From the NCBI GenBank assembly GCA_932294295.1, contig OW028576.1, positions 29,910,747-29,974,746 of the forward strand: a stretch of DNA of 64,000 bases. Reading direction: 5' to 3'. The notes under the pieces were generated by a model. The model saw nothing but the letters and a program-made list of their open reading frames with translations. It searched no databases and was not told the origin of the DNA. Shown here in pieces: positions 22,341 through 33,458 of this stretch. Both the position numbers and the translations under genes were made by a program. The stretch is from Alitta virens (lineage: Eukaryota; Annelida; Polychaeta; Phyllodocida; Nereididae). How positions within the stretch are numbered: position 1 is the stretch's first letter; every line of letters starts with the position of its first letter.

Positions 22341-23284
22341 GTGATGGGAAAACTAGTGGTGGGACAGGTTGCAGCAATATTCCTAATTACCATGTGTCAC
22401 TTCACGTAATGACATTAAACCAAAGAATATTACTAAGAAGCGCCACTCCCTATACTTTACATTTTAAATGCCGGGGAAGGAGGCACACACACAGGATTGA
22501 CAAAGACCAGTGTGACATCATTTTATTAACAACCCTGCGCCTCCTTTCCCCAGCATGCCCAGCACTTCCTAATTACGAGAGTGCTTGATCTGGGTAATCT
22601 TTGACTCAACCAACAAGCAAAAGACAAGTTTTCATACAAGGATTTTAATTTATGATGCCTCAGCATATCTACAGAGTTTAATACTTCAGCAGACAAATTT
22701 AAAGGTAAAGATTACGAACATTTAGGGGTCTTATGTTCAATTTCATGCACTGTTCCCAGGTTGTGTACCAGATTGGGTCCCTTCAGATGTTGCCTTACAT
22801 ATTTTCCAGAAATTTCCAATAATTCTGGAAGACAAGAAAATGTAAAAACCCCGTTATCCATTCAGAATAATAAACACATACCACAATTCTTCAACACCAG
22901 TCACGTAAGGTACAAGGGCAAACAGCCAGGTAACGTCCATCGAAACCACGTACCCTGGCGAAATATCTTTGCACTGCATTATAGATGTTATACATTGTCA
23001 CAATAAAACATTATATATATATATGAAGAGTGCAGTTACATACAGATCAGGTTTAATGAAGCATATCCCCTGCCTGACGCACAGGTCAGTGGTGAATTTG
23101 TAAATGGAGGTTGGTTTTGACATTAATAACAAGCTAAAAATCCAGCAAAACTTGATCTTTTTGTTATTGCCATGTTTCACAAACCATGGTTTACAGATAT
23201 TTGAGAAACAATAGAACAAAATTTCTTAATTATGTTTAAAAATGTGTGATAAATTATGTTCAAGTATTGTAAGGAAAGATTATT
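22341..23284. other. No gene; small hairpin
   Basis: AT-rich apart from an imperfect hairpin formed by gccggggaaggaggc (about 22470) and gcctcctttccccagc (about 22540). No coding region recognised. Confidence 0.5.
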
Positions 23285-23641
23285 CTATCCTATAAAACTG
23301 TTAAAAAGATGTGGTATAGTTGATCCACTGGTAACTTTGAACGATTTCATCATGTCTTTCATCTTGTATAAAATAACAGCCAAGGAAACTCCGACTTTTT
23401 CCTCATCTAAGGGATACTTCATTCTTCCAATGATTACAGAGTCATTGAATGCAAAAAGATGTGTTCTCTGATTAATGTCAACAGCTAAGATAATATCACC
23501 AGAGAAGTTGAAAACATTTGCATCTAAGATCAGAAACTCATCCTCCTTTTGACAAACAGTTGTTTCATAGTGAAAGCCACCATTAAATATCAAGATTCCC
23601 CAAAGAAATAGTTCATATATTGGTTGGGATACCATATCCAT
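23285..23641 (-). CDS. Uncharacterised open frame, 118 codons
   Basis: I do not recognise this frame. It reads without interruption with a balanced composition (acidic patches, FNFSGDIILAVDINQRTHLF, then DEEKVGVSLAVILYKMKDMM) in a locally AT-rich region, which is somewhat longer than expected by chance. It has no clear splice context. It may be a fragment of a mobile element or a decayed exon. Confidence 0.25.
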   Translation of the reverse strand: MDMVSQPIYELFLWGILIFNGGFHYETTVCQKEDEFLILDANVFNFSGDIILAVDINQRTHLFAFNDSVIIGRMKYPLDEEKVGVSLAVILYKMKDMMKSFKVTSGSTIPHLFNSFIG

Positions 23642-23916
23642 GCCAATATGATATGCAGCTGAAATTAGTCTATATAATATTTTGTCTGATATTATACAAA
23701 GAGAACTGTAATTGAAATGATTTGTATTGTATGATTACATAAATGTGCCTTCTGAGATGACTCAAGTTGCTGTAAGAAATTTTGAAAATCCATGAGCTCC
23801 TCTTGTACACCAAGCCCAGATATTTTGCAAGTCTTCAAAAGGCCAGATGTCAGGGTGTCACTTACAGCTGCCATTACTTTAAACTCAGACACATTGCCAT
23901 GTGTGGGAAAGTAAAG

Positions 23917-24212
23917 CCCCGTTCCCACATAGCCGAGTTTCTCGTAGTCAACTCGTAGTATTACTACTCCTCGCACTCGGGAGATACCCGGCGAGTAACT
24001 CCTGGGACTCGTAGCCAATCGGTGAGATTTGGAGCCGGTAGCCGAGTATGCTGCGCTGCACAGCACACTCGGCAGATTCTGACGGATTTCCAAAAATCCG
24101 TAATGAATCCGTCGAACTCGGCGAGTGACTCCTGGTACCCGTCGAAACCCGCCATTAATTTCACTCGTTCTACACCTGGTGGGTTTTTCAGGAGTGCGAG
24201 GAGTATATATAT
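23917..24212. mobile_element. GC-richer MITE-like element
   Basis: Starts near aagccccgttcccacatagc and ends before a (TA)n run. It is full of iterated ctcggcgagt / actcgtag words and has an internal palindrome, tgctgcgctgcacagca. A fragment of the same family is near 2205. Open frames on both strands (for example 24022-24225) are by-products. Confidence 0.45.
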
Positions 24213-24445
24213 ATACATTTATTGATACACTTCCACTTGAAGTAAAATGTATAGTACATTAAATGAATATCAGGTTGTAAAGCTAATTACAATAATATAA
24301 AATAAAAAGTAATATAAGAGTAATTTTGAACAGAGAAAGTCCATAAAATCGTTTTGCTGCTCATCATTTAACAAGTCACACATATTGGCCTTCATTTCTT
24401 GAATTACTTGTATGATGCTAGTATCTTCATCAGTCAAATGGTAGA

Positions 24446-25660
24446 GTGGCATATTTGCCAAATGGCAAATTGAATGGAACTAAGAATCAGAAAAAGACTA
24501 CTCTTTCACTGTCTGACAACTTTACAATAATAGATGATCTGCTTTTTCGTGTATCTCATGATAAAAGGCTTGATGATGTTGTAGTTCAGCTTGCTTTGGC
24601 TGAAAAGCATGTTTTTGACTTATTGGAATATTATCATTGTGGTCTGGGTGTTCATGTTCATATCATTTCTATGTTAGACAGTTATATAAGTATGTTTTAG
24701 ATTATGTTAGAAGTTGTCTTGTGTGCCAAAGGGCAACTGGACATAATAAAAATGAGCAGAACAGAGAATTTGTTCCTATCTAGAATTATTGTGGATGCTA
24801 GGCCTTTTTCAGTCATTCATTTTGACTTAAAGGCTTTTCCAGGTCAGCTTGCTCAATAGGAATATTGTATGGTTATGCAGTGTGAACTAACTAGATTTGT
24901 TGTTGTGTCTCCTGTTAGAAATTGTCAAGCCATAACTTGGGCTAATTGCTTCATTGAAGAATTGTACTTGAAATATTCTATTCCTGATAAGATTGTGTGT
25001 GATCTTGAACCTGCATTCCCTTGTGAATTAGTGAATAAGGTCTATGAAGTTCTTGGTGTTAAGCCGCATTTTGTTAAGCCAGGTGGACATGGTTCTTTAA
25101 TTGCTGAAAGAGCCATTCAGTGTGTCACTAACCTAGTGATTAGTTTTATGGAGGATATATAATCTCATCGGCCTTTATAAATTAAGATGCCAGCCAAGAT
25201 ATTTAATGCTTTGCCGGGTTCTCAGATCTCCATATTCTCCTAATTTTCTGTTTTCTAAGGGAAGAAAAACCTCTTGACAACCTGAAAGTTGAGGCATTAT
25301 CCCTTTTGGCTAGAGACTATGGTATGGATTTCGTTAGAAGAAATGCTGTTAGAATGCATAACGAAGTTAAGATAAAGCACAGTTGTATGGTGCTAAAAAG
25401 ATTGAGAGATTTAATGATGGTCAGTTAGTATTGCTGAATATTCCCATACATAGTGGTTTACATGCTAGTCGAAAGATACAAATGAAGTATATTGGTCCTT
25501 TGTTTGTCAGTCATCAAGCTGATTGCAATTCATATGTGTTGGCCACTATAGATGGATATAAATTGCCTGAGTATTTTCATGTTAACAGGCTTAAGAAGTG
25601 TTGTATTAGAGGAATTGATGGAAGTTTTCTCAGTAATATTGATGTGGTATAAACTCAGGT
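24446..25660 (+). pseudogene. Second Ty3/gypsy element: integrase remnant
   Basis: In order: an N-terminal block with a zinc-finger-like remnant (KHVFDLLEYYHCG, then CLVCQRATGH); an integrase core in which aspartates and a glutamate of the DDE triad can be matched (HFDLKAF, KIVCDLEPAFP, SLIAERAIQC); and a C-terminal barrel (FNDGQLVLLNIP, RKIQMKYIGPLFV, PEYFHVNRLKKC). Stops and frameshifts at about 24700, 24857 and 25162-25383 break it. No reverse transcriptase is seen upstream. The integrase inserts element DNA into chromosomes in intact relatives. Confidence 0.7.
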
Positions 25661-26395
25661 TAAGATGAAGAAATTGAGTGTTGCTCAGTTTGAAAAGGCA
25701 CAAGTTAGGGAAAATTAAGGTCAAGTAGAGCTCAAGGTTGCTTATGTTGAGAATGCTGCTTGCATATTGTGTAAGAATGCTATTGAATATGAAGATTTTG
25801 ATAAGAATGTATTGAGCAATGTACCCAATGCAATGTATTGTAATTATAATGAGTGTAAATCCGAGAGAGGATTTGTTGCTAATTTTTAGTCAAAGAATAA
25901 GTCTGAAGGTCATGTCACGAAAGTTTTATGTTGATTTTGAAGGTCCTTTGAAGGCCTTAAGTTGCTGGTATCCTATAATGTGTTATCCGTTCATTTTGGA
26001 CGCTGTTGATCCGGCTGATACTAGAATTAAAGTAACTGGAAGAATTTAAATTGATGATTATGAGCAATCATTACGCTCGCCACTTCAACTCCTTTTAATG
26101 ATAACGATGATTGTGTTCTTTGAGGCAACTAGTGTCTCTATCATAAATTTTTGTCCAGCCCAGTGGTTCTGTAAAATGCATAAAAGTTAGTATAGAGTGT
26201 TTGTTAATTTTTGGGTTGATGCCAGCTAGCGTTACTTGGCTCAGCTGGACAGGCGGACCGACGCTCCGTTAGGAAGTATCAATAAAAATGCCTACCCAAG
26301 GTGTTCTTTGGTTAAAATAGGGCCCTTATGAATGATGAATGAATATGATTATATGAAAGTCACTCATGATTGTAGAATGCGCCATTGAAGTGAAT
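25661..26395. other. Flank of the gypsy remnant; no gene
   Basis: Short frames continue (25819-26049) but no domain is recognised. The stretch could include the element's 3' end. A paired long terminal repeat was not found. Confidence 0.4.
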
Positions 26396-27260
26396 TTTTA
26401 TGAGCAAAACAATGTCATACAAATATGGTCAGCATTTTGACTACTAGATAACAAATATTAAAAAAAAACAAACATAGGAACCAATTAAAAAGTTAAAATA
26501 AAAAGTTACAAATATAGCAACAAATACATATTGTTAAGTACAAATCAAGCATCGAAAATTAAAACATACAATTATATTGCCACATCCAAACAATGTTACA
26601 CAATCAGAACATACAAAGTAAGGCTGATGATCAGATATGTTTTGTAATAATATACCTGACATTATGTCCAAGAGACTGCTCATGGATTTGACAAAACAAT
26701 TATCTATCAAAGTTCTGCTATTTTGTGTCATTCTGGTTGGCAGGGTTCTTTTGGGAAGAAATCCATTACCTAATAAAGTGTCAAAGAAAAGGTTGACATG
26801 TTCTTTCTCATTAAGTTTCATCAAATCAATATTAAAATCACCCAGAATTATTACTTTTGAAGAGTTTTGGAATGTAAAACTGTTGTAATTGTCTACATTA
26901 TCACGTGGAGGTCTATAAATATTTCCCAGAATAACCTTACCATTTCTATGAGTACCTGTTGATGCTAAACTAATTTCTATGAAAAAACTTATCACATATA
27001 TTATCATTAACTACAGTAGGCAAAATCATAAAGTCAAGTGTATCTTTAATGTAAAATGCTACACCCCCATGAAGACTGGATATTTTTGGTTTATGAATAA
27101 ACTTATATCCATTTAGTTGCAGTAATGCTACCTCATGGTCAGCAGAAAGCCAAGTTTCTTGCAAACAGATTACTGAGAATGGTCTCTCAGTTTTACTATA
27201 ATAATCAATATAAACCTGTAGTCGGTCAAATTTTGCCGATAAAGATTGACAGTTTAAGCT
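26396..27260 (-). pseudogene. LINE endonuclease remnant (minus strand)
   Basis: Reading the minus strand: MQETWLSADHEVALLQLNGY and HGGVAFYIKDTLDF (27164-26970), then, after a frameshift, VILGNIYRPPRDN, SSKVIILGDFNIDLM and NISDHQP (26900-26600). These are the QETWL, GGV, NIYRPP, GDFN and SDH motifs of the APE-type endonuclease of LINE ORF2. The reverse transcriptase is missing, and after about 26560 the sequence matches the 3' UTR-like region at 33075-33290. This is an internally deleted copy. Confidence 0.75.
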
Positions 27261-28452
27261 TATTAAGTTAAATAAATTTTTCTTATCATTTGGTACCTAA
27301 ATAGCATCTTCATTGCTGTAGTATGGAAACTACAACTAAATCTGGGATTCCTTCATCAAGGTCATCATCATCATACTCCAGGTGAAGTAAATCAAGCAAT
27401 GAGGTGGTCATTATGTATCAATGGGTTGAATAGATATGATCCTGTGACATTGATAAACAAACAGATTTATAAAGTTGATTATTGGATGAATTGTAAATGA
27501 TTGGGCAACACTTAATGAAATATTCAACAGAATTAAACAAACTAAGATGGTGTGATTTGCTGTTAATTGAATCAGGAAACAGATATACAGTTTATTATAC
27601 ACAAGGGATTTTTGATATCGAGATGATTGAGAATGATTGTAATTAAATCAGCAATAAGATATACATGAACTTCAAGCTGAAATGAGTGATATGAGAATGA
27701 ATGAAAGGCATTTAGATAAGGTTTATGAAAATGTGCATTGGAGATTTGTGAGTCTTGCATGGATCTCTCTTGAACAAAAAGCAAACAAAGCATAAAAAGT
27801 CTTTGATATAAATTATCAATGATGTGTGTTATGAGCATTTTTACCAACAGAGAGTTTGTGATATTTTTCTGGATCTTTCTAGTAATGTCAGAACTCCCTG
27901 GATAAATATAGCAGTGTCCTTGTGACAGACATACAATTTAAAGTTTAGATTAATATAGCAGAATCCACACATATCTATCAGTCTATGCAGAGATAAAATT
28001 CTTGATATGCAAACAGTGCATGTTATGGTCATATAAATACGTATCTCAGGCAATTAGAGTTAACATTCCATATTTCAGTGACTGCAAGTTAATATATTTC
28101 AATCAATGAGATTCAGTATGTTCCAATATAATATGGAATTTAGTAGCAGTTTCAATTTGGAAAAGCATGAAATTTACAGTTTATGAGAGTTAATGTTCCA
28201 ACATAACACAGATTGCAGCATTAATTGTTTCAGTTCATATTTATCATTCATTGTTCATTTCATCTCGTATTTCAGTCAGTATTTGTCCCCATCCAATTCT
28301 TTCCAATCCACTTGGATGTATCAGTTGCAGTTGGGGAGGAGATTATGATACCAGTCCCATATAAGTGGTCAGGTGATGCTTCCCCAATTCGGCGTGTGCC
28401 TGTTTTAAGTAGAGCTTGTTTGGCATCATGTTTACTGTGTATTTCTCTTTAT
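27261..28452. other. AT-rich segment between the LINE ORF1 and endonuclease remnants
   Basis: No coding motif on either strand. The words ttccatattt / tgttccaatataa / gttccaacataac recur loosely. It separates the two LINE ORF remnants by more than 1 kb, so it is either an insertion or a rearrangement. Confidence 0.4.
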
Positions 28453-29438
28453 TTACAGTTTTCGATACCCATTGACCTTTTTGCCAAGCAAGTTAATTTT
28501 ATAGGGGTCAGTTTCCTTTAAGATGTTCAAGGCAGTACTGTTGTCACCAAAAAGGAGGGCCTTAGCATACTGGAAGTACTGCTCATTGCAACAGTAAGTT
28601 TGTCCTTCTATTGTGACATTAGATGCATGGAAATTGCTGAAAACACTGTTTAGAGAATAAAACACAACAGTGTCATTGTTGCATTTCACAGCTCTCTTCT
28701 CAGGTTGAAGTGAGGGAGGGAGTTCATTCAGGTTTTGTGTTGTAAACTGTTTACCATTGATAAACAGTTTATCAGGTCTGAGGGAGACATTGGTGAAATC
28801 CTTTGATCCTTTTGCATTCTTAAATATTAGCCACATTTTTTGACGGTTGGCCTGCACCTCAGGGGGATAATCTTCAAAAATATTATTGATTTGTCCACTA
28901 GTGACATTCTTTTTCCCCAAACAGCTTGCTTGTCTTTAAAATTCAAGAATTTCACCACAATTGGTTGATTATTTTGGTTTCCTCTGTTAGTTAGTCTGTG
29001 TGCTCTCTCAATTATCATCTGTCTAGCATTGTTAACTTGCATTGTGGTTTCTAACAGTTGATAGATTTTTTTTTCAGTTTGCTCCCATGTTTCACGATGG
29101 GGTTCATCAATTCCAATAAAAACTAAATTGTTTCTTCTGCTTTGGCTTTCAAGATAAAGCATCCTATCCTTTGTCTCGGCTAATTCTTTCTTCAGTTTCA
29201 TATTTTCACCTTCTACCTCATTTACATTTTCTTCAAGTTTCTGCATTTTTTCGGAGTCTTCCTTTCTCTAAGCAGCCATGTCATCAAGTCTTTGATGCAG
29301 ATTGTTAATTGATTTTTCTACTGCAGGGAATGAAGTTTTTTGAATAGCTGCAACTGACCTTTCAATGCCATCTAGTCTTTGTGTGAGTTTTTTCAACCAT
29401 GCTGGCTCTTCATCAGGTATATCATGGGAGTTTTAAGC
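28453..29438 (-). pseudogene. LINE ORF1 with coiled coil, RRM-like region and C-terminal NADAR domain
   Basis: Reading the minus strand: a coiled-coil N-terminus (WLKKLTQRLDGIERSVAAIQ at about 29400, one stop near 29273), then continuing heptads (MQKLEENVNEVEGENMKLKK), an L1-ORF1/Transposase_22-like segment (SRRNNLVFIGIDEP, IIERAHRL, PIVVKFLNFKDKQ), a frameshift near 28915, a linker (PPEVQANRQKMW), then a NADAR-like domain at about 28674-28453: VFYSLNSVFSNFHASNV, EQYFQYAKALLFGD, LLGKKVNGYRK. NADAR proteins (YbiA type) are N-glycosidases acting on NAD- or ADP-ribose-related or riboflavin intermediates. The domain is cut off before its C-terminal half. Joining to a retroelement ORF1 is inferred from the continuous order and one frameshift. 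Confidence 0.65.
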
Positions 29439-29586
29439 CATGTCTGATTGAGTTGAATTTCCACTTCTAAGACGCATTCTAATCCAATTTTATCCAGGAT
29501 TACATGAAAATGTTCAGTGAAACATCCAGTCAGAGTGTAGTACTCCACTAAGGTCAGAAATAGATTAATATCCACGGAAAGATCCA

Positions 29587-29655
29587 TCCGTCCTAGTTAG
29601 CCCAACTGGTGCAGAAATACAGGACGCAAAGCCCTAATCACCCATCCACCCCACC
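29587..29655 (+). mobile_element. 5'-truncated SINE with 15-bp target-site duplication
   Basis: The insert carries the 3' part of the SINE found at 56 and 58.8 kb (cctagttagcccaactggtg, aaagccctaatcaccca). ccacggaaagatcca flanks it at 29572-29586 and 29656-29670. Only the tail was inserted, as expected for LINE-driven retrotransposition. Confidence 0.85.
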
Positions 29656-29670
29656 CCACGGAAAGATCCA

Positions 29671-30734
29671 GGAAATCACAGAGCTCAGAAAAGCTGCCTG
29701 ATCATTTCGGCCATCTTTTAATCATGAGATTGGTAAGGCTGAGCATCACAGTAATAGTCTCCATTACATGTGCAATCATGGTTCTGCAATGCAAGTGAAC
29801 CTATATTTTATTAATATTTTAAATTCTATCATGCAAACACCCACATTATAGACTCTAGAGTATCAATATTTGGGAATACCAATTCCGCCATTTTAAGATG
29901 ACTTTTCTTTATGTATCATCATTTTTGAAATTATTTTATTAACCACATAATTTTTAGGTGTTTCAATTAATTATCTTTACTTGAGTGACTATTGAAAGTA
30001 GATGGTGTAAGAACTAAGCATTCTAGTGATTCTTAGTATATATATGGTCGTTTTTGCTGATTTTATAACAGACACAAAATCAGGGAAGGGAAAATATTTT
30101 TATTACTGTAGAGTTGTATCAGATCGCATTTAACTTGAAAATGATGCGATCTCCCATAGGTCAATGTGTCCAATGATATCACAAACACCAGCTGGCAAAT
30201 CAAATTTATCAAAGAACACAATAATAAGAAGGTCTCGCAGCCCATATAAAACCGATAACTTCCCAGAATGACCTATCCATGACAGCGAAAGTGATGTCTT
30301 GTTTAAAGTTTGTGCCCAATGTTTTTAGCCAATAGGAAATTATGCTGGGCATCTGAATGTTCTAAGTTGCAGGGGAGTGAGTATTTGTTTTCTGTGTTGT
30401 CCAATGATTAATTCACTGGGTGACACCTGTGATGGTATATGCATATATATTATATATTTTCATCCTGGCTAACAACCATAATCAACAAAAAATTTGGTAA
30501 ACTATATTATTGTAGATTCATTTACCTTAATAATATGAAAAATGATAACCAAAGAAAATGCATTGTGATGCATTTTGAAGTAATCTAGTATTGTGTTTAT
30601 TCCATATTGATGCTGCAAAGTAATGTAAAATTTAAGTAAGCACAATCAGAATATACGTTTCACTTCCTTCATAGCTAGGATCTTATAATCTACTGTTGAA
30701 ACAGTTATTTCATTAGCATTAATGATGGAACCAG
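29671..30734. other. No gene
   Basis: AT-rich. A 60-bp stretch near 29728-29790 (catgagattggtaaggctgag) resembles the gene A/E tail exon on the opposite strand (compare 42697-42760), perhaps a short gene-conversion or duplication scrap. Nothing else recognised. Confidence 0.4.
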
Positions 30735-30956
30735 GATGATCGACAACACAGCGAGGGTGGAAACACTTGGGGTGAAGTCCTCTAACCCCAGTGGCTAAAA
30801 CAGGACAGTGTGCATTGCACAAGCTTCTCCAGCTATCCAACGCAGACAATTATTGAGTTTTTACATACTTCTGGTTTCTACTACCAAATATGGATAATCA
30901 ATCTTACCCTAGAGAGCCTCTACATAGCCCACTCAGCTGCTGATGAGGCGTTAAAC

Positions 30957-30988
<32 letters not shown>
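30735..30988 (+). mobile_element. Second copy of the SINE-like repeat, with (CA)n tail
   Basis: Closely matches 20880-21110 and ends in aacaataacac followed by (CA)n at 30958-30988. Target duplications were not resolved. Confidence 0.7.
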
Positions 30989-32430
30989 TCATTGATAAGA
31001 CCACACACATCCCAACATTTCTGGTCTCAATGATATGTGGTCTTAGTTTGGAATTCAGTAAGAGGAAGCAACATATCTGTGTCCAAAATCCTGTAGTAAA
31101 AAGTGTGAGGTGGTCATATTATGGCACAATAATGTGGCCTGATAATATAATTGCGATAATATAATGCAATTGGTTTGGTTGGAAGCAGGGTGGTACAGCT
31201 CATGTGGTTTTGAAAAAGTCTCAACAATATATATGAGTTAAACTGTATTGATCTAGAACTGTAGTAGGTGTGACTTCTTTTGACTCACGAAATTTCAACA
31301 TATAATGCCTGATTGCACTGGTATGTCTGCTTTTGATTACAATGATTTATTTTAGATTGCTCTGCAATTTCTACAAGCGGAATGAGGTAATACCAAAATT
31401 CAAGATCTCTTACTTTAGCTTATAAAAGACAGACAGTGTAGGAAGATGGTAACTTTTGACAAATTAGTTTGGACATTTTTCAGTAGAGGGCGTACATATG
31501 TCTGTCATCAGGACACCTGTTGAAAAATAAGGAAGGAAACACAGAGGCTTTCTCAGCTAATCTGTTATTTTGACATTGAAAAATGCCTTGGTCGCATAAC
31601 ACAGACCAAGAAAATTTTTCTCACAACACCTTTTTTTTTTCTTTTTCATTTTAGCAATTGTCTTTATTTTGTCCATCAAATATATCCATTTGGTTCTATT
31701 TTGATTTGTTAAGGTGCCACTAAAGCCAATATAATTAAAAAAATAAAATAATCCCACCAGGTGGTCAGATTTGGTATGCTTTTTATATATTTCTTGGTGT
31801 GATTAGCCTTTTGGTTATTGCTGCAATAAAGCAACCAAATCCTGATAGAAAAATGGTTAATGATGAGAAGCCTCCCATTAACATTTGTTGAATCAACTTT
31901 GAAATCCGTGGCTTTCAGCAAAACTGACTGAAATTGAACTAAATTCATTCTGAATAAGATATAATGCTGAAAAGAAAATGAGACAAAGACAAAGTTAAAT
32001 AGGATAATTATAGTCTCACCACATTTTCTGTGGAGGCAATAAATTTATGTCCATCACAAGACTTTGTTTCCTAAATCAGACAAGAGAAACTGAATATGAT
32101 AGATTCCTGCTTCATTGATAAATCATCACAAAAATTAATTATTTCCGTAATTCTCCGTTATATGCAAATCAATTTGTATAGAGTTTTCTTCAGTTTACAT
32201 TCTATGCACTGCCTCTGCTCACAAAGCTGATGGTTCGTGCATATTACACCGACATGGGCAGGGAAATGTTTACCCTAAGTTGACACAGGCCATGTTATTG
32301 TGGCATCATGAAATGACCTGGTTTCAGTGAGAAAATCAGTTTGTGCAATAGACATCACAATTTCCTGAAGTTAATGATCAGTGAACAATAAGCTATATCA
32401 CAAAATCAAATAAGAATTAATAAAGAATAA
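30989..32430. other. No gene recognised
   Basis: A minus-strand open frame at 31948-31709 (79 codons, IRIWLLYCSNNQ, NLTTWWDYFIFLIILAL) continues in another frame to 31557 (TLTNQNRTKWIYLMDKIKT). I do not recognise it and there are no splice signals. A decayed coding fragment is possible, but I do not call a gene. Confidence 0.3.
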
Positions 32431-33295
32431 GAATACATTTTATTCATCCTCAGTTAAAGTATAACAATAAAACATCCGCATTGGCTGGTCACCGAGCATG
32501 CCGATAAAATAAAATTAAAAACAAGTAGAAACAACTAAAATAAGGTAACAACTGTTGTCTAAAAGACTTAGACCTAAATAATGACTTTGATAATGCTCTT
32601 AAGTGGTACATGTAGGTTCTACATTAATAGCAGTTTTCTTGGTAAATCTCCATCGTTTGAGATATTTCATGACTTCCTTAACGTTACATGAATTTTCCCA
32701 TAAACAATTAATAGAAATCCATAACTTGCAACCTGCATAAGAGAATGAGCGATAACTAACAAGTTAAACACTTCAAGAAAATTTTGATTAATATCAAAAA
32801 TAAGTTAACAAGAGAGATGATAAACAGCTAAATTAACATATAAAAAGTTATGCATTCTAAGCAAGGGCTACTGACTGCATTACTTGATAAATTATAATAA
32901 TACGATGAAGCATTTAGTGAAAAGTATAACTAAGAATGTTGCTTGCTATGAAAATTTCAGAATTAGAACAACACATACTTATTGGAAACTACACCAGTTA
33001 TATAAAAATTGGTAAATATATAGATATTATCATACAAAATAAAAGTTCTGATACCAAAAAAGTTGAAATATATAAACATACAATGTCATACAAAACTTGT
33101 CAGCACTTTAGCCACTAGATAACAAATATTAAAAAAAGAAACAGAGGATATAATAAATACAAAAACAATATACTTACAAATATAGCAACAAATATCCATT
33201 GCGATATAAAGCACAAATCAAGCATCGAAAAATAAAACATAAATTATACAGTTATATTGCCAATGTTACATTTTAAATAACATACATAACTTTCA
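32431..33295 (-). mobile_element. LINE 3' UTR-like fragment (minus strand)
   Basis: Starts at a reversed AATAAA-type end (acattttattcatcctcag) and contains, at 33075-33290, sequence shared with 26408-26580 (ctagataacaaatattaaaa, acaaatcaagcatcgaaaa). That segment adjoins the LINE endonuclease remnant, so the two loci hold the same LINE family. Confidence 0.5.
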
Positions 33296-33458
33296 GTAGT
33301 AAATGGCTATCTAATGCTATTCTATCAATTGTATTTCATATAATGTTACACTATATCTACTATTTGTTTTACTTATATATACATTATGTGTTTCTTACCA
33401 AGGGCCTCATAAACATAAGGCATTCTTTAGAAAGACCCATGTATGTGTTGTCAGAGGA

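Noticed and set aside
31557..31948. Possible two-frame coding fragment on the minus strand
   Set aside because: Protein-like wording but no recognised family, no splice sites and a homopolymer-rich context; left as unannotated.
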